Assembly: GCF_003028415.1 (NCBI RefSeq)
Contig: NZ_PYSV01000004.1
Coordinates: forward strand, 62,001 to 126,000
Source: Deinococcus arcticus
GTDB lineage: Bacteria > Deinococcota > Deinococci > Deinococcales > Deinococcaceae
Direction of reading: 5' to 3'
Length of the DNA stretch: 64,000 nt
Shown in pieces: positions 49,245-58,588 of the stretch (position 1 is the stretch's first letter; every line of letters begins with the position of its first letter). The notes under the pieces are model-generated. The model was given only the letters and a program-made list of their open reading frames with translations, had not been told where the DNA came from and ran no database searches. Position numbers and translations under genes: made by a program.

Positions 49245-49856
49245 ATGTACGTTGTCGTCGAAGGCCCCATCGGGGTGGGAAAAACAAGCCTCGCTGGGCG
49301 CCTGGCCGCGCGCTACAGCGCCGAGCTGAACCTGGAAGTGGTGGAAGAGAACCCCTTTCTGGCCAAGTTCTACGCGCAGCCCGAAGCCTACGCCTTTCAG
49401 GTGCAGGCGTTCTTTCTGCTCTCGCGCTTCAAGCAGCTCTCGGCGCTGTGGCAGCCCGGGCTCTACCGCGACTCGGTGGTCAGCGACTACCTGTTCGACA
49501 AGGATTTCATCTTTGCGGCCATGAACCTGCGCGACGCCGAGTTCGCGCTGTACGAGGACCTGTACGCGCACCTCTCGCCCCGGCTGCCCACCCCGGACCT
49601 CGTGGTGTACCTGCGCGCGGATACCGATGAGCTGCTGCGCCGCATCGCCCGGCGGGGCCGCCCCTTCGAGCAGGACATGAAGGCCGCGTATCTGGCCGAG
49701 CTGACCGCCCGCTACGACGAGTATTTCCGCACCTACGCCCACCCGCTGCTGACCATTGACGCCGCCGGGCTGGATTTCGTGAACAACCCCGAGGACGAAA
49801 CGCGCATCCTCTCGCGCATCCACGAGGCCCTGCGCGCCGGGCAGGCGGCGGACTGA
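49245..49856 (+). CDS. Deoxynucleoside kinase (first of a pair)
   Basis: A 203-residue dNK-family enzyme that phosphorylates deoxynucleosides with ATP in the salvage pathway. P-loop GPIGVGKTSLA at residues 7-17, VVEENPFLAKFYA, RDSVVSDYLFDKDFIF (the DRS-like motif has changed to RDS) and the lid RIARRGRPFEQDM with its arginines. The ATG at 49245 gives the normal start MYVVVEGPIGVGK; the ATG at 49230 would add five residues. TATGCT lies 10 bases upstream. A paralogue follows. Confidence 0.92.
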   Translation: MYVVVEGPIGVGKTSLAGRLAARYSAELNLEVVEENPFLAKFYAQPEAYAFQVQAFFLLSRFKQLSALWQPGLYRDSVVSDYLFDKDFIFAAMNLRDAEFALYEDLYAHLSPRLPTPDLVVYLRADTDELLRRIARRGRPFEQDMKAAYLAELTARYDEYFRTYAHPLLTIDAAGLDFVNNPEDETRILSRIHEALRAGQAAD

Positions 49857-50019
49857 TGGGGGGGAATGGGCGAAGGTTGATGGTTGATGGAAGCCCGCAG
49901 GTGGCCAGCGGTCCAGAGGTTCAGCGGTCCAGGCGCCGGCGGGCGGTGGCCTCGCCCGGCAGTGCTGCGCTGCCCCTACCCCCCACCCCCCAGCCCACAC
50001 CCGCGTGCGGAGCGCGCTG

Positions 50020-50643
50020 ATGTACCTCGCCATTTCCGGCAACATTGGCAGCGGCAAAAGCACCTTGACGCGCATGCTGGCCGGGCGCTACGGGCTGCGG
50101 CCAGTCTATGAGCCGTATGCGGACAACCCGTACCTGGAAGACTTCTACCAGGACATGCGGCGCTATTCCTTTCACTCGCAGGTGTATTTCCTGTCGCGGC
50201 GCTTGGAACAGCACCTGAACCTGGTGACGGGCGCGCGGTACGTGATTCAGGACCGCACGGTGTTTGAAGACGCCAACATCTTTGCGCGCAACCTCTTTGA
50301 AAGCGGCCAGATGGAAGCGCGCGACTGGGCCACCTACTGCGGGCTGTACGAGGGGGTGCTGCCGGCCCTGCGGGTGCCGGACCTGCTGATTCACATTGAC
50401 GCCTCGCTGCCCACGCTGAAAAAACGCATTGCCCAGCGTGGGCGCACCTACGAGCAGGACATCCCGGACGATTATCTGGGGGGCCTGAACCGGCTGTACG
50501 AGAGCTGGGTGGCGGGGTTTGACGCCTGCCCGGTGGTGCGCGTGCCGGGCGATCAGCTGGATTTCGTGGCTGATCCACAGGCGTTTGAATGGGTATGCGC
50601 GCGGGTGCAGGGCCACGGCTTTGGCCTGCCGCTGCTGCGCTGA
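50020..50643 (+). CDS. Deoxynucleoside kinase (second of a pair)
   Basis: A 207-residue paralogue of the kinase before it. P-loop ISGNIGSGKSTLTRML, then YEPYADNPYLEDFYQDM, QDRTVFEDANIFA (the DR motif with substrate-binding residues) and lid KRIAQRGRTYEQDIP. Differences in the active-site regions suggest a different preferred nucleoside, as with the deoxyadenosine/deoxyguanosine kinase pairs of lactobacilli and Bacillus. The ATG at 50020 is preferred to GTG at 50005. The 163-base gap after the first gene includes a GGTTGATGGTTGATGG tract. Confidence 0.92.
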   Translation: MYLAISGNIGSGKSTLTRMLAGRYGLRPVYEPYADNPYLEDFYQDMRRYSFHSQVYFLSRRLEQHLNLVTGARYVIQDRTVFEDANIFARNLFESGQMEARDWATYCGLYEGVLPALRVPDLLIHIDASLPTLKKRIAQRGRTYEQDIPDDYLGGLNRLYESWVAGFDACPVVRVPGDQLDFVADPQAFEWVCARVQGHGFGLPLLR

Positions 50644-50686
50644 GGCGGGCAACGACTCTCATGACGCGGCGCGCTACCCTTCAGCC

Positions 50687-51322
50687 ATGACTGGCCCGGT
50701 GCTGCTCCGCTCCGCGCTGCGTCTGACCCTCCTGGGCCTGACGCTGCTGGGCGGCGCGCAGGGGCGCAGCGCAGCCCCCGGCCCAGGCTGCCCCGAGCAC
50801 TGGAGCGCCCTGAATCCGGCCGACCTGCGCGCGACGCGGGTGAGCGTGCGCCGCGCCCCCCTGACCGACGCCCGCGGTCAACCCGGGCCGCACAGCCTGT
50901 CCCAGGGGGAGGCGGTGCTGCAGGGCCCCGCCGTGGGGGGGCGGCGCTGCACCTACGTGCCGGGCGACGCCAGCCGCAGCGGATTTCTCAGGCCCGGCGA
51001 CACCGAGCCGCTGCCCACCCCCACCGCGCCGGAGAACGGCACCTGGGAGCGCGACGCCAACGCCGGCTTGACCGTGACGGGCAAGCCGGGCAGCCTGATG
51101 CTGACCGGCACTGGCCTGTTTGCCACGGCCAGCGGCGGCGTGAACGTGAGCCATCTGAACGGCCCGCTGCGCCGGGGTGAGAGCGCGCGGCGCTGGGTGT
51201 ACAGCGACGGCGACTGCACCCTGACCCTGTGGCCGGTGGGCCCATGGCTGCTGGTGCAGGACAACCTCAAATGCGCGGGGGCGAACGTGACCTTCGCGGG
51301 ACTGTACCGCCACGTGCGCTGA
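50687..51322 (+). CDS. Secreted protein of unknown function
   Basis: A 211-residue protein with signal peptide LRLTLLGLTLLGGAQGRSA. Four cysteines (PGCPEHW, RRCTYVP, GDCTLTL, LKCAG) could make two disulfides. The mature part is beta-rich (GSLMLTGTGLFATASGGVNV). Family not recognised. TACCCT lies exactly 6 bases before the ATG, a leaderless arrangement, so the gene has its own promoter although it follows the kinase by only 43 bases. Confidence 0.75.
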   Translation: MTGPVLLRSALRLTLLGLTLLGGAQGRSAAPGPGCPEHWSALNPADLRATRVSVRRAPLTDARGQPGPHSLSQGEAVLQGPAVGGRRCTYVPGDASRSGFLRPGDTEPLPTPTAPENGTWERDANAGLTVTGKPGSLMLTGTGLFATASGGVNVSHLNGPLRRGESARRWVYSDGDCTLTLWPVGPWLLVQDNLKCAGANVTFAGLYRHVR

Positions 51323-51334
51323 GCGCCCGCTTCA

Positions 51335-54300
51335 TTACCCGGCAGCGGCGGCCAGCTCGGGCGGCACCTCGCCCAGCGCGGCCTGAAACAGCGTCTGCAC
51401 GCGGCGCAGGGTGCGGGCGTGGGCCTCGCGGTCGCCCAGGCGCCCAAAGGCGTTCAGCAGGGCGCAGGTGGCCTCTACATCCAGGGGATCGTGGGCCAGC
51501 AGGCGGCGCAGGTGGGGCAGGCCGCCCAGGGGATCGCGGGCGGTCAGGCGCAGCACTGCGGCCCGCCAGCGGTCGTGCAGGGCGGCGCGCAGTTCGGCGG
51601 CGGCCGGCAGGTCCACATCGTTCAGGAAGGGGCCGGTGTACAGGGCCGCGGCCCGGGCGTCCTGGCCGCCGTGCAGGGCGGCCAGAAATTCGTCCAGATC
51701 GGCCTGCACCGCAGCCAGGGCATACCCCTGGGGCGTGCGGGTCAGGGCCGCCGCGTCGCCCAGCGCTTCGCGCAGCCGGGTGCGGGTCTTGCGAAAATTG
51801 GCCTCGGCGCCCGCCTCGTCGGCCTCGGGCCACAGCGCCAGGGCCAGGGCCTCGCGCCCCAGGGCCGGGTGGGCCGCGCCGCCGTAATGGGCACACACCA
51901 GCAGCGCCAGCAGTTCCTTGACCTTGCGGGCCCGCCAGGGCCGTGCGCCGCCGGGCTGCTCCACCCCCACGTTCCCCAGCAGCCGCAGCCGGGCGCGGGG
52001 GGCTGGGGCCTGGGCGGGTGCGGGCGCGGCCTCCAGGGCGGCCACCACCGCCGGAAAGCAGGCGCGCACGAACTGCAGGTGGCCTGCACCGTCCACCGCC
52101 TGCAGCGCGGCCAGCCCCTCGTGCCAGTCGGGGGCCCCGTCCTGGCGCCGCTGAAAGCGCCACACCGCGCGGGTCAGGGCCAGTTCGCCCAGCACGCTGC
52201 GGTGCTGCGCCGCCTGGGCCAGGGTCAGGGCCTGCGCCAGTTCCGGCGCTGCTGCGGCCGGGTCGCCCCGGTGCAGGTGCGCCTGGGCGCGAATCAGGGC
52301 GGCGCGCGCCTGCAAGCCGGCGCCGTCGTCCGGGCGAATGCGGGCCACCTCGCGCAGGGCGCCCCCGGGCTCGCCCAGCAGCAGGTGCACGCGGGCGCGG
52401 GAATTGGGGTGATCGGGATAGAAATCGTGGTCCGGCTGGCCCAGCTCGGCGCGGGCCTCGTCCAGGCGCCCCAGCAGCGCCAGCGCCTCGGCACAGTCGC
52501 TGGGATTGGCGCCGCCCACGCTGGGCCACACCGCCGCCGAGCGCCGCATGAGCGCCAGGGCCTGCTCGGCGTCGCCGCGCCACAGGCGGCACAGCCCCAG
52601 GTTCCACAGCAGCGCGCCCTCCACCCGTGCGTTGCCGCTGGCCACAGCCCGGTGCAGCTGGCGCCACGTGCCGGCCTCGGCCGCCGGGTAGTCACCCTGC
52701 ATCAGCTGCAGGTACGCCAGATTGCCCTCCACCACCATCAGGCTGGCCACGTGGCCCTGGCGCACAATCAGGTCGTGGGCGGCGCGCAGGTGGGCCTCGG
52801 CCTCGGGCCACAGCGACATGTGAATGGCGCTGCCCCCCACCGAACTCAGGGTGCGCCAGCAGCGCTCGGCCACCGCCCCGGACGGTGCAGGCAGGCCCGC
52901 CATCAGGGCCGCTGCCTCGCGCCCCAGGTGCAGGCACAGGTGGTAGTCGCCCCGGCGCTGGTACAGCCGCGAGAGAATGTCCAGCAGGGTCATGCGCCGC
53001 AGTGGACCGTGCGCGCCGCTCAGGGCCCGGCGCAGTCCCGCTTCGGCCTCGTCCAGCTCACCCTGGTTCAGCAGCGTCCGGTACAGCACGTCTTCCAGCA
53101 TCAGGTGGGTGGCGCTGTCGCCTTCCCCGCTGGTCTGTTCCAGGGTCCAGCGGCGCAGCCCCAGCCGCGCCGCCGCCAGCGCCTGCGGCAACTGCCCCCG
53201 TTCGGCCAGCGCCTGGGCCCGCAGGGCCAGCTCGGCCAGCGGCTGGGCCGCCGGGTCGCCACTGGTCGCTTCCAGCACCGCCTGCCACTCGCCCAGGGCG
53301 TCCAGGGCACCGACCAGCGCGGCCTGGGCGCGGGCGTGGTCCGGCTGCTCGTCCAGCAGCGCGCGGGCTTCACGCACCACTTCATGGGGGGCCGCGCGGG
53401 CCTGGGCCAGCGCCAGGGCCTGTTCGGTCAGGGCGCGCGCCCCGGGCAGCCCCGCGTGCCGGGCGTGGCGGGCGCGGGCCAGGAGGTCCAGGGCTGGCGT
53501 CTGGGCGGCGCGGGCGTGCAGGGCTTCCAGCGCCGCCCAGTCCAGTTCGGCGCGCACCAGCGGCGCATACAGGGGATGGGCGCAGGCGTAGCGCGCGCCG
53601 TCTGGGCCCTGCAGGGCCACCAGGCCCCGGTGCAGCAGCCAGTCGCGGGCCTGGACAAACGCTTCGGCGCTCAGGCCGGAGACGCGCCGCCAGACCTCCG
53701 GGGGCGTGGGGGCGTCCAGCACCGCCAGGGCGCTCAGGGCGGCCCAGGGCGCGCGGGCGGCGCGGGGCGGGCGCAGCCGCTCGCGCAGCACCGCCTCCAG
53801 CGACGCCGGCAGCGACCCGGCGGGCGGCGCCGTGAACTGCCAGTGGTGCTCGTGCGGGCGCAGGGCGCCGCGTTCGCGCAGCACCCGCAGCAGTTCGGCG
53901 CTGCGCAGGGGATGGCCCTCGGCGTGGGCCAGCAGCCACTCGGGCAGGCCGGGCGGCGCCGGGCCCCCCAGGGCAGCGCGCAGCAGCGCCTCCAGGCCGC
54001 CCAGGTCCAGCGGAGCCAGCGTGAGGGTCGGCAGGTTGCCGGCGGCGGCGGCGCGGGCCAGCTGGGCGCTGCGGCCCAGCGCCTCGGCGCTGCGCGCGGC
54101 GTCGGGGTACTCGGCCAGTGGGCGGGTGGTGAGCAGCAGCAGGGCCGGGGCGCCGTCCAGCGCGAGGCGGGTCCACAGGGTATTCAGAAAGGCGCGGGTC
54201 TCGGGGGGCTGGTCGTGCAGGTCCTCCACGATCAGCAGCAGGGGCCGCCCCCTGCCCAGTGCGCCGGCCACCGCACGCGCCAGGGTGGCGGCGGGGTCGC

Positions 54301-54622
54301 TGGGCCCGGCCGGGGGCGGCACCGCCGCCGACCAGGGATGGTCCAGGTGGGCCCGGGCCGCCGCCACAAACGCCGGGTCGCGCGAGGCCAGCAGTTCAGG
54401 CAGGGCGCGCAGCAGCGGGCCCACCAGAGCGGGGGGCGCCGCCAGCGCCACCGCCGCCTGCAGGTCGCGCGCCGCCTCCTGCTGCAGGGCGCGCGCCAGA
54501 TGGCTTTTGCCCAGCCCCGCCGCGCCCTCAAGCAGCAGCAGCGCCGGGCCGCTGCCCGCACAGATCCCGGCCCAGGCTGAGCGCAGCCGGGCGTGAATCT
54601 CGGGGTGAATGGGCTCGGACAA
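51335..54622 (-). CDS. Large regulator with AAA ATPase, TPR-like repeats and BTAD/winged-helix domain
   Basis: A 1095-residue protein. The N-terminal STAND-like ATPase has Walker A GAAGLGKSHLARAL (about residue 35) and Walker B LLLIVEDLHD. A long central region of alanine/leucine helices (for example ALALAQARAAPHEVVREARA) fits tetratricopeptide repeats. The C-terminus has a short winged-helix segment (KVKELLALLVCAHYGGAAHP, FRKTRTRLREALGD) followed by a bacterial transcriptional activator domain (DPLGGLPHLRRLLAHDPLDV). This is SARP/LuxR-LAL architecture with the DNA-binding part at the end. TTG start with CAGGAGG upstream. The target genes are unknown. Confidence 0.82.
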   Translation of the reverse strand: MSEPIHPEIHARLRSAWAGICAGSGPALLLLEGAAGLGKSHLARALQQEAARDLQAAVALAAPPALVGPLLRALPELLASRDPAFVAAARAHLDHPWSAAVPPPAGPSDPAATLARAVAGALGRGRPLLLIVEDLHDQPPETRAFLNTLWTRLALDGAPALLLLTTRPLAEYPDAARSAEALGRSAQLARAAAAGNLPTLTLAPLDLGGLEALLRAALGGPAPPGLPEWLLAHAEGHPLRSAELLRVLRERGALRPHEHHWQFTAPPAGSLPASLEAVLRERLRPPRAARAPWAALSALAVLDAPTPPEVWRRVSGLSAEAFVQARDWLLHRGLVALQGPDGARYACAHPLYAPLVRAELDWAALEALHARAAQTPALDLLARARHARHAGLPGARALTEQALALAQARAAPHEVVREARALLDEQPDHARAQAALVGALDALGEWQAVLEATSGDPAAQPLAELALRAQALAERGQLPQALAAARLGLRRWTLEQTSGEGDSATHLMLEDVLYRTLLNQGELDEAEAGLRRALSGAHGPLRRMTLLDILSRLYQRRGDYHLCLHLGREAAALMAGLPAPSGAVAERCWRTLSSVGGSAIHMSLWPEAEAHLRAAHDLIVRQGHVASLMVVEGNLAYLQLMQGDYPAAEAGTWRQLHRAVASGNARVEGALLWNLGLCRLWRGDAEQALALMRRSAAVWPSVGGANPSDCAEALALLGRLDEARAELGQPDHDFYPDHPNSRARVHLLLGEPGGALREVARIRPDDGAGLQARAALIRAQAHLHRGDPAAAAPELAQALTLAQAAQHRSVLGELALTRAVWRFQRRQDGAPDWHEGLAALQAVDGAGHLQFVRACFPAVVAALEAAPAPAQAPAPRARLRLLGNVGVEQPGGARPWRARKVKELLALLVCAHYGGAAHPALGREALALALWPEADEAGAEANFRKTRTRLREALGDAAALTRTPQGYALAAVQADLDEFLAALHGGQDARAAALYTGPFLNDVDLPAAAELRAALHDRWRAAVLRLTARDPLGGLPHLRRLLAHDPLDVEATCALLNAFGRLGDREAHARTLRRVQTLFQAALGEVPPELAAAAG

Positions 54623-54723
54623 GCGGGGAGCGCCTCCTGGGGTTCAGTGTGCCGCACCTTCGCCGGGCGCCACAAGCCGCCGTCAGGGGACTGGGGGCGC
54701 GCGCATCTGGCATCATGCGCCCC

Positions 54724-56190
54724 ATGCGCCTTGCCGAGCTGGCCGCCGCCCTGGACCTGAGTGCTCCTGCCGTCAACCCCGAGGTAACGGGCGTGACCCA
54801 CAACGCCGACTGGGCAGCGCCGGGCTTCGTGTTCGTGGCGATTCGCGGCGCGCGCTTTGACGGCCACCAGTTTCTGGACCGGGCGGCCCAGGCGGGGGCC
54901 GTGGCCGTGCTGGGCGAGGGCCTGCCGGAAGGCGTGACCTCGCCCCTGCCGTACCTGACGGTGCCGGGCGCCCGCGCCGCGCTGGCCGACGCCGCCGCCG
55001 CGCTGGCCGGGCACCCCAGCCGGGCCCTGCGCGTGGTGGGCGTGACGGGCACCGACGGCAAGACCACGACGAGCTGGCTGACCCGCCACCTGCTGCGCGC
55101 CGCTGGCCTGAACACGGGCCTGCTGAGCACCGCCGGCTACGAACTGCCGGACGGCCAGCTGCGCCACTTTCCCGCGCACTTCACCACCCCCGAGGCGCCG
55201 CAGGTGCAGGCCACCCTGGCCGAGATGGTGGCGGCGGGCGCGCAGGCGGCGGTGCTGGAAGCCAGCAGCCACGCCCTGGCCCTGGACCGGGTGCGCGGCG
55301 TGGCGTGGTCGGTGGGCGTCTGGACCCATCTGAGCCCCGAACACCTGGATTTTCACGGCTCCATGGACCGCTACTTTGCCGACAAGCGCCGCCTGATCGA
55401 GCGTTCGCCCTGTGCGGTGCTGAACGTGGACGACCCCTGGACCGCGCAGCTGCGCGGCGTGGCGCCCCAGGAGATCACCTACTCTGCCGAGGGCCAGCAC
55501 GCCGACTGGCGCGCGGGCGGCGTGGAAGAGCGCTCCACGGGCCTGCATTTTCATGTGGTCTCGCCCCTGGGTGAATTTGACGCGCAGCTGCCCATGATCG
55601 GCCGCTTCAACGTGGCCAACGCGCTGGCAGCCCTGGCGGCGTCGGCGCACCTGGGGGCCAGCGTGGAGGCGCTGCGCAGCGGGCTGGCCTCCTTTGCCGG
55701 GGTGCCGGGCCGCATGCAACTGGTGCCCGACACGCGGGGCCGCCGGGTGATCGTGGACTTTGCCCACACCCCGCCCAGCCTCGACAAGGCCCTGAGTACG
55801 CTGCGCGCCACCACCCCGGGGCGGCTGCTGGTGGTGATCGGCTCGGCGGGCGGCCCGCGCGATCCGGGCAAGCGCGCGCCGCTGGGCGAGGTGGCCACCC
55901 GGCTGGCCGATCACGCCTTTTTCACTGAAGAGGACTGCCGCGACACGCCGCTGAACGAGATCCTGGCAGAGATGGAGCGGGGCGCGCGGGAAGCCGGGCG
56001 CAGCAACTTCACCCGCGTCCCCGACCGCCGCGAGGCCATCCGGGCGGCCATTGCCCAGGCACAGGCCGGCGACACCGTGCTGCTGGCCGGCAAGGGCCCC
56101 GAGGACACCCTGGAACGCGCCCACGAGACACTGCCCTGGAACGAGACAGCACAGGCCGAAGCCGCGTTGCAGGACGAGGCGCCGCGCTAA
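54724..56190 (+). CDS. murE: UDP-MurNAc-tripeptide synthetase MurE
   Basis: A 488-residue Mur ligase that adds the third amino acid to UDP-MurNAc-L-Ala-D-Glu. ATP motif VVGVTGTDGKTTTSWL, SSHALALDRV, the carbamylated lysine in DRYFADKRRL and HTPPSLDKAL are present. Where meso-DAP enzymes have DNPR this one reads ADHAFFTEEDCRDTPLNEIL, so it should not select DAP; Deinococcus peptidoglycan is known to contain L-ornithine. ATG 54724 (MRLAEL) is chosen over 54715. The stop codon TAA is the first bases of a B repeat. Confidence 0.93.
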   Translation: MRLAELAAALDLSAPAVNPEVTGVTHNADWAAPGFVFVAIRGARFDGHQFLDRAAQAGAVAVLGEGLPEGVTSPLPYLTVPGARAALADAAAALAGHPSRALRVVGVTGTDGKTTTSWLTRHLLRAAGLNTGLLSTAGYELPDGQLRHFPAHFTTPEAPQVQATLAEMVAAGAQAAVLEASSHALALDRVRGVAWSVGVWTHLSPEHLDFHGSMDRYFADKRRLIERSPCAVLNVDDPWTAQLRGVAPQEITYSAEGQHADWRAGGVEERSTGLHFHVVSPLGEFDAQLPMIGRFNVANALAALAASAHLGASVEALRSGLASFAGVPGRMQLVPDTRGRRVIVDFAHTPPSLDKALSTLRATTPGRLLVVIGSAGGPRDPGKRAPLGEVATRLADHAFFTEEDCRDTPLNEILAEMERGAREAGRSNFTRVPDRREAIRAAIAQAQAGDTVLLAGKGPEDTLERAHETLPWNETAQAEAALQDEAPR

Positions 56191-56310
56191 GTCGCTCGCT
56201 GTTGATCTCAAGATCAACCGAGCGAAGCGAGTCTCGAAAAAAGGACGTTGCACCGGGCGTGGAGCCTGTTCGGTGCTCTCCTGAACAGTCGCAACGTGAG
56301 GGGCAACGTC
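56188..56310 (-). repeat. Intergenic repeat B, reverse orientation
   Basis: TAAGTCGCTCGC is both murE's stop and the element end. A hairpin GTTGATCT/AGATCAAC with loop CA is followed by GGACGTTGC (56243-56251), which pairs with GCAACGTC near 56310. The inner arm CCTGTTC/GAACAG(T) has loop GGTGCTCTCCT, the complement of that in the 37303 copy. Confidence 0.8.
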
Positions 56311-56457
56311 AAGTGCCTCGCCCCTCCCCCAGGCCAACGGTTCAGAAGGGCGCAGCAACGTTTCCCTTCCTGGGGCAAGGCCCTTTGTTCGCTTCTCGCG
56401 CTGCGGCGCCGCTGTCCCCGCCCGCTCGGTTGATCGGGGGCTTGGCAGCGAGCGACT
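56311..56457 (+). repeat. Intergenic repeat B, forward orientation
   Basis: Begins TGCCTCGCCCC, pairing GGGGCAAGGC with one mismatch, inner arm around loop AGAAGGGCGCA, then the module TCTCGCGCTGCGGCGCCGCT ending GGCAGCGAGCGACTT. Tail to tail with the reverse copy before it; no gene lies between murE and the DUF3160 gene. Confidence 0.75.
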
Positions 56458-56517
56458 TCACTGGCCTGCCCGGCAGTTGCCTACACCGGGCACGGGGCGG
56501 CGTGGTATGACAGCCCC

Positions 56518-58566
56518 ATGCGCCGCCTGACCCTCGCCCTGCTGCTGGCCCTGCCCGGCGCGGCCCTGACCTCTGTGGCCCAGGCCGCCCCCAGTCCCTA
56601 CACCCTGCCCGTGAATCTCTCGGCTGTGAAGAACCAGGAACTGCTGCGTTCGGACCCCGAGGTGGGCACCCGGGGCCTGAGCCCCGCCCAGCGCGCGGCC
56701 CTGAGCAGGAACGGCTTTGTGATCGCCCCCGCCACCTGGGCGCACTTTGACGGAGTGTACGAGGCCACGCGCTACCTGAACCAGCCGGTGTTCGTGACCA
56801 CCGATTCCATGCTGCACGCCTACCATCTGGTGTTCAGCAAGCTGCTGCGCGACCTGGAACGCGAATCCCTCTCGCCCGCCCTGCGGCGCATGACGGCGCT
56901 GCTGATCGCGGACGCCCGGCGCCAGTTCACGGCCCTGAAGGGCACGGCGCTCGAAGGCGACGCCCGCCGCGCCCTGGCGTACCTGGCAGTGGCCCAGGAA
57001 CTCATTGACCCGGCCACCACCCCCCCAGCCGAGGTGGCGGCCCTGGTGAACCAGGAACTGAAACTGATCACGGCGCACGCGGGCCGGGCGACCTCGCCCA
57101 TCTTTGCGGCCACCGAGCTGGAAGAGGATTACTCTCAATACGTGCCGCGCGGCCACTACACCCGCAGTGAGCCCCTGAAGCGCTACTTCCGCACCATGAT
57201 GTGGCTGGGCCGGATGAACCTGCGGGTGCAGAGCCCCGGCGAGACCCGCGTGGCCGCGCTGCTGACCACCCTGGTGAGCGGCAATCCCGAGGCCCAGAAG
57301 CTCTGGGCGCGCGTGTATGACCCCACCGCCCTGCTGATTGGCCGCAGCGACGACCTGGATTACCGCCAGTACGCCGCCGCCCTGAAAGCTGCCACGGGCG
57401 GGCAGGTGCGCCGCCTATCAGACCCGGCCGTGCTGAGAACCTTCCAGGCAGCGCTGGCCCGGCTGCCCGCCCCGCAGGTGAACAGCCTGTTCGTGGAGGC
57501 CCGGCCCGGCGAGGGCCGCGAGGTGCGCGAGCGCGAGACCCTGGGTTTCCGCCTGATGGGCCAGCGCTTTACCCTGGACGGCGCGGCCTTTCAGCGGCTG
57601 GTGTACCGCGAGGTGGGCACGCAGGGCCAGGAGCGCTGGTTGCCGCGTGGCCTGGACCTGCTGGCGGCCCTGGGCAGCGACGCCGCGCTGAATGAACTGC
57701 GCCGCATGGGCGAGGACCGCTACGCCAACTACCTTCCGCAGATGACCAGGGTGCGCGCGGGCTTTGCCGCCCTGAAGGAGGCCGACTGGACCGCCAATGT
57801 GTACAGCGGCTGGCTGTACGCCCTGCAACCGCTGGCCCGGCCCGGGCCGCGCGACGCCCGCTATCCGGCGTTCATGCGCACGGCCGCCTGGACCCGCAAG
57901 GAGATGCTGACCGCCCTGGGGTCGTGGACCGAACTGCGCCACGACACCATTCTGTACGCCAAGCAGACCATGGCGGAGATGGGCGGCATTGAGGAGCCGC
58001 AGCCCGCGCGTGGCTACGTGGAGCCCAACGCCGCAGTCTGGACGCGGCTGCTGACCCTGGAGGCGCTGACGCGCCGGGTGCTGGCCGGCCAGGGCGTGCT
58101 GTCGGCGCGCACCCGGCAGAACCTGGACGAGCTGCGCTCCATGCTGACCTTCCTGAACATGGCGACCACCCGGCAGCTGGCCGGGCAGGCCCTGAGCGCC
58201 GACGATTACGAGCGCCTGCACCTGTACGGCGGCTGGCTGGAGCAGATGAAGCTGGCCAGCGCCGACCCTCAGGACGGCGAGAACGCCAGCCAGTTCGACG
58301 AGAACGACATGGCGGCCGTGGTGGCCGATGTGGCCACGGGAAACGGCCGGGCGCTGGAAGAGGCCACCGGCTTTATCCACGAGCTGTACGCCGTGGTGCC
58401 CGACGGGCGGGGCGGCCTGCAGGTGGCGCGCGGCGGCGTGTACAGCCAGTACGAATTCACCGTGCCCGCCGGGGGCCGCCTGACCAACGAGGCGTGGCGA
58501 GCGCAGCTGCGCAGCGGCAAGGTGCCGCCCACCCACCCGTGGCTGAGCGGCATCGTGGTGAAGTGA
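56518..58566 (+). CDS. Secreted DUF3160 protein
   Basis: A 682-residue exported protein. Signal peptide MRRLTLALLLALPGAALTSV then AQA. DUF3160 features: NGFVIAPATWAHFDGVYEAT, VFVTTDSMLHAYHLVFSKLL and EEDYSQYVPRGHYTRSEPLK, with LRHDTILYAKQTMAEMGG further on. It is mostly helical, and the family's function is not known; it is found in envelope fractions and near polysaccharide genes in several phyla. The ATG lies 6 bases after TATGAC. A CapA-like phosphatase gene follows within 23 bases, which suggests a common role at the cell surface. Confidence 0.85.
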   Translation: MRRLTLALLLALPGAALTSVAQAAPSPYTLPVNLSAVKNQELLRSDPEVGTRGLSPAQRAALSRNGFVIAPATWAHFDGVYEATRYLNQPVFVTTDSMLHAYHLVFSKLLRDLERESLSPALRRMTALLIADARRQFTALKGTALEGDARRALAYLAVAQELIDPATTPPAEVAALVNQELKLITAHAGRATSPIFAATELEEDYSQYVPRGHYTRSEPLKRYFRTMMWLGRMNLRVQSPGETRVAALLTTLVSGNPEAQKLWARVYDPTALLIGRSDDLDYRQYAAALKAATGGQVRRLSDPAVLRTFQAALARLPAPQVNSLFVEARPGEGREVRERETLGFRLMGQRFTLDGAAFQRLVYREVGTQGQERWLPRGLDLLAALGSDAALNELRRMGEDRYANYLPQMTRVRAGFAALKEADWTANVYSGWLYALQPLARPGPRDARYPAFMRTAAWTRKEMLTALGSWTELRHDTILYAKQTMAEMGGIEEPQPARGYVEPNAAVWTRLLTLEALTRRVLAGQGVLSARTRQNLDELRSMLTFLNMATTRQLAGQALSADDYERLHLYGGWLEQMKLASADPQDGENASQFDENDMAAVVADVATGNGRALEEATGFIHELYAVVPDGRGGLQVARGGVYSQYEFTVPAGGRLTNEAWRAQLRSGKVPPTHPWLSGIVVK

Positions 58567-58588
58567 GCCCAGGCGCGCTCAGCACCCC

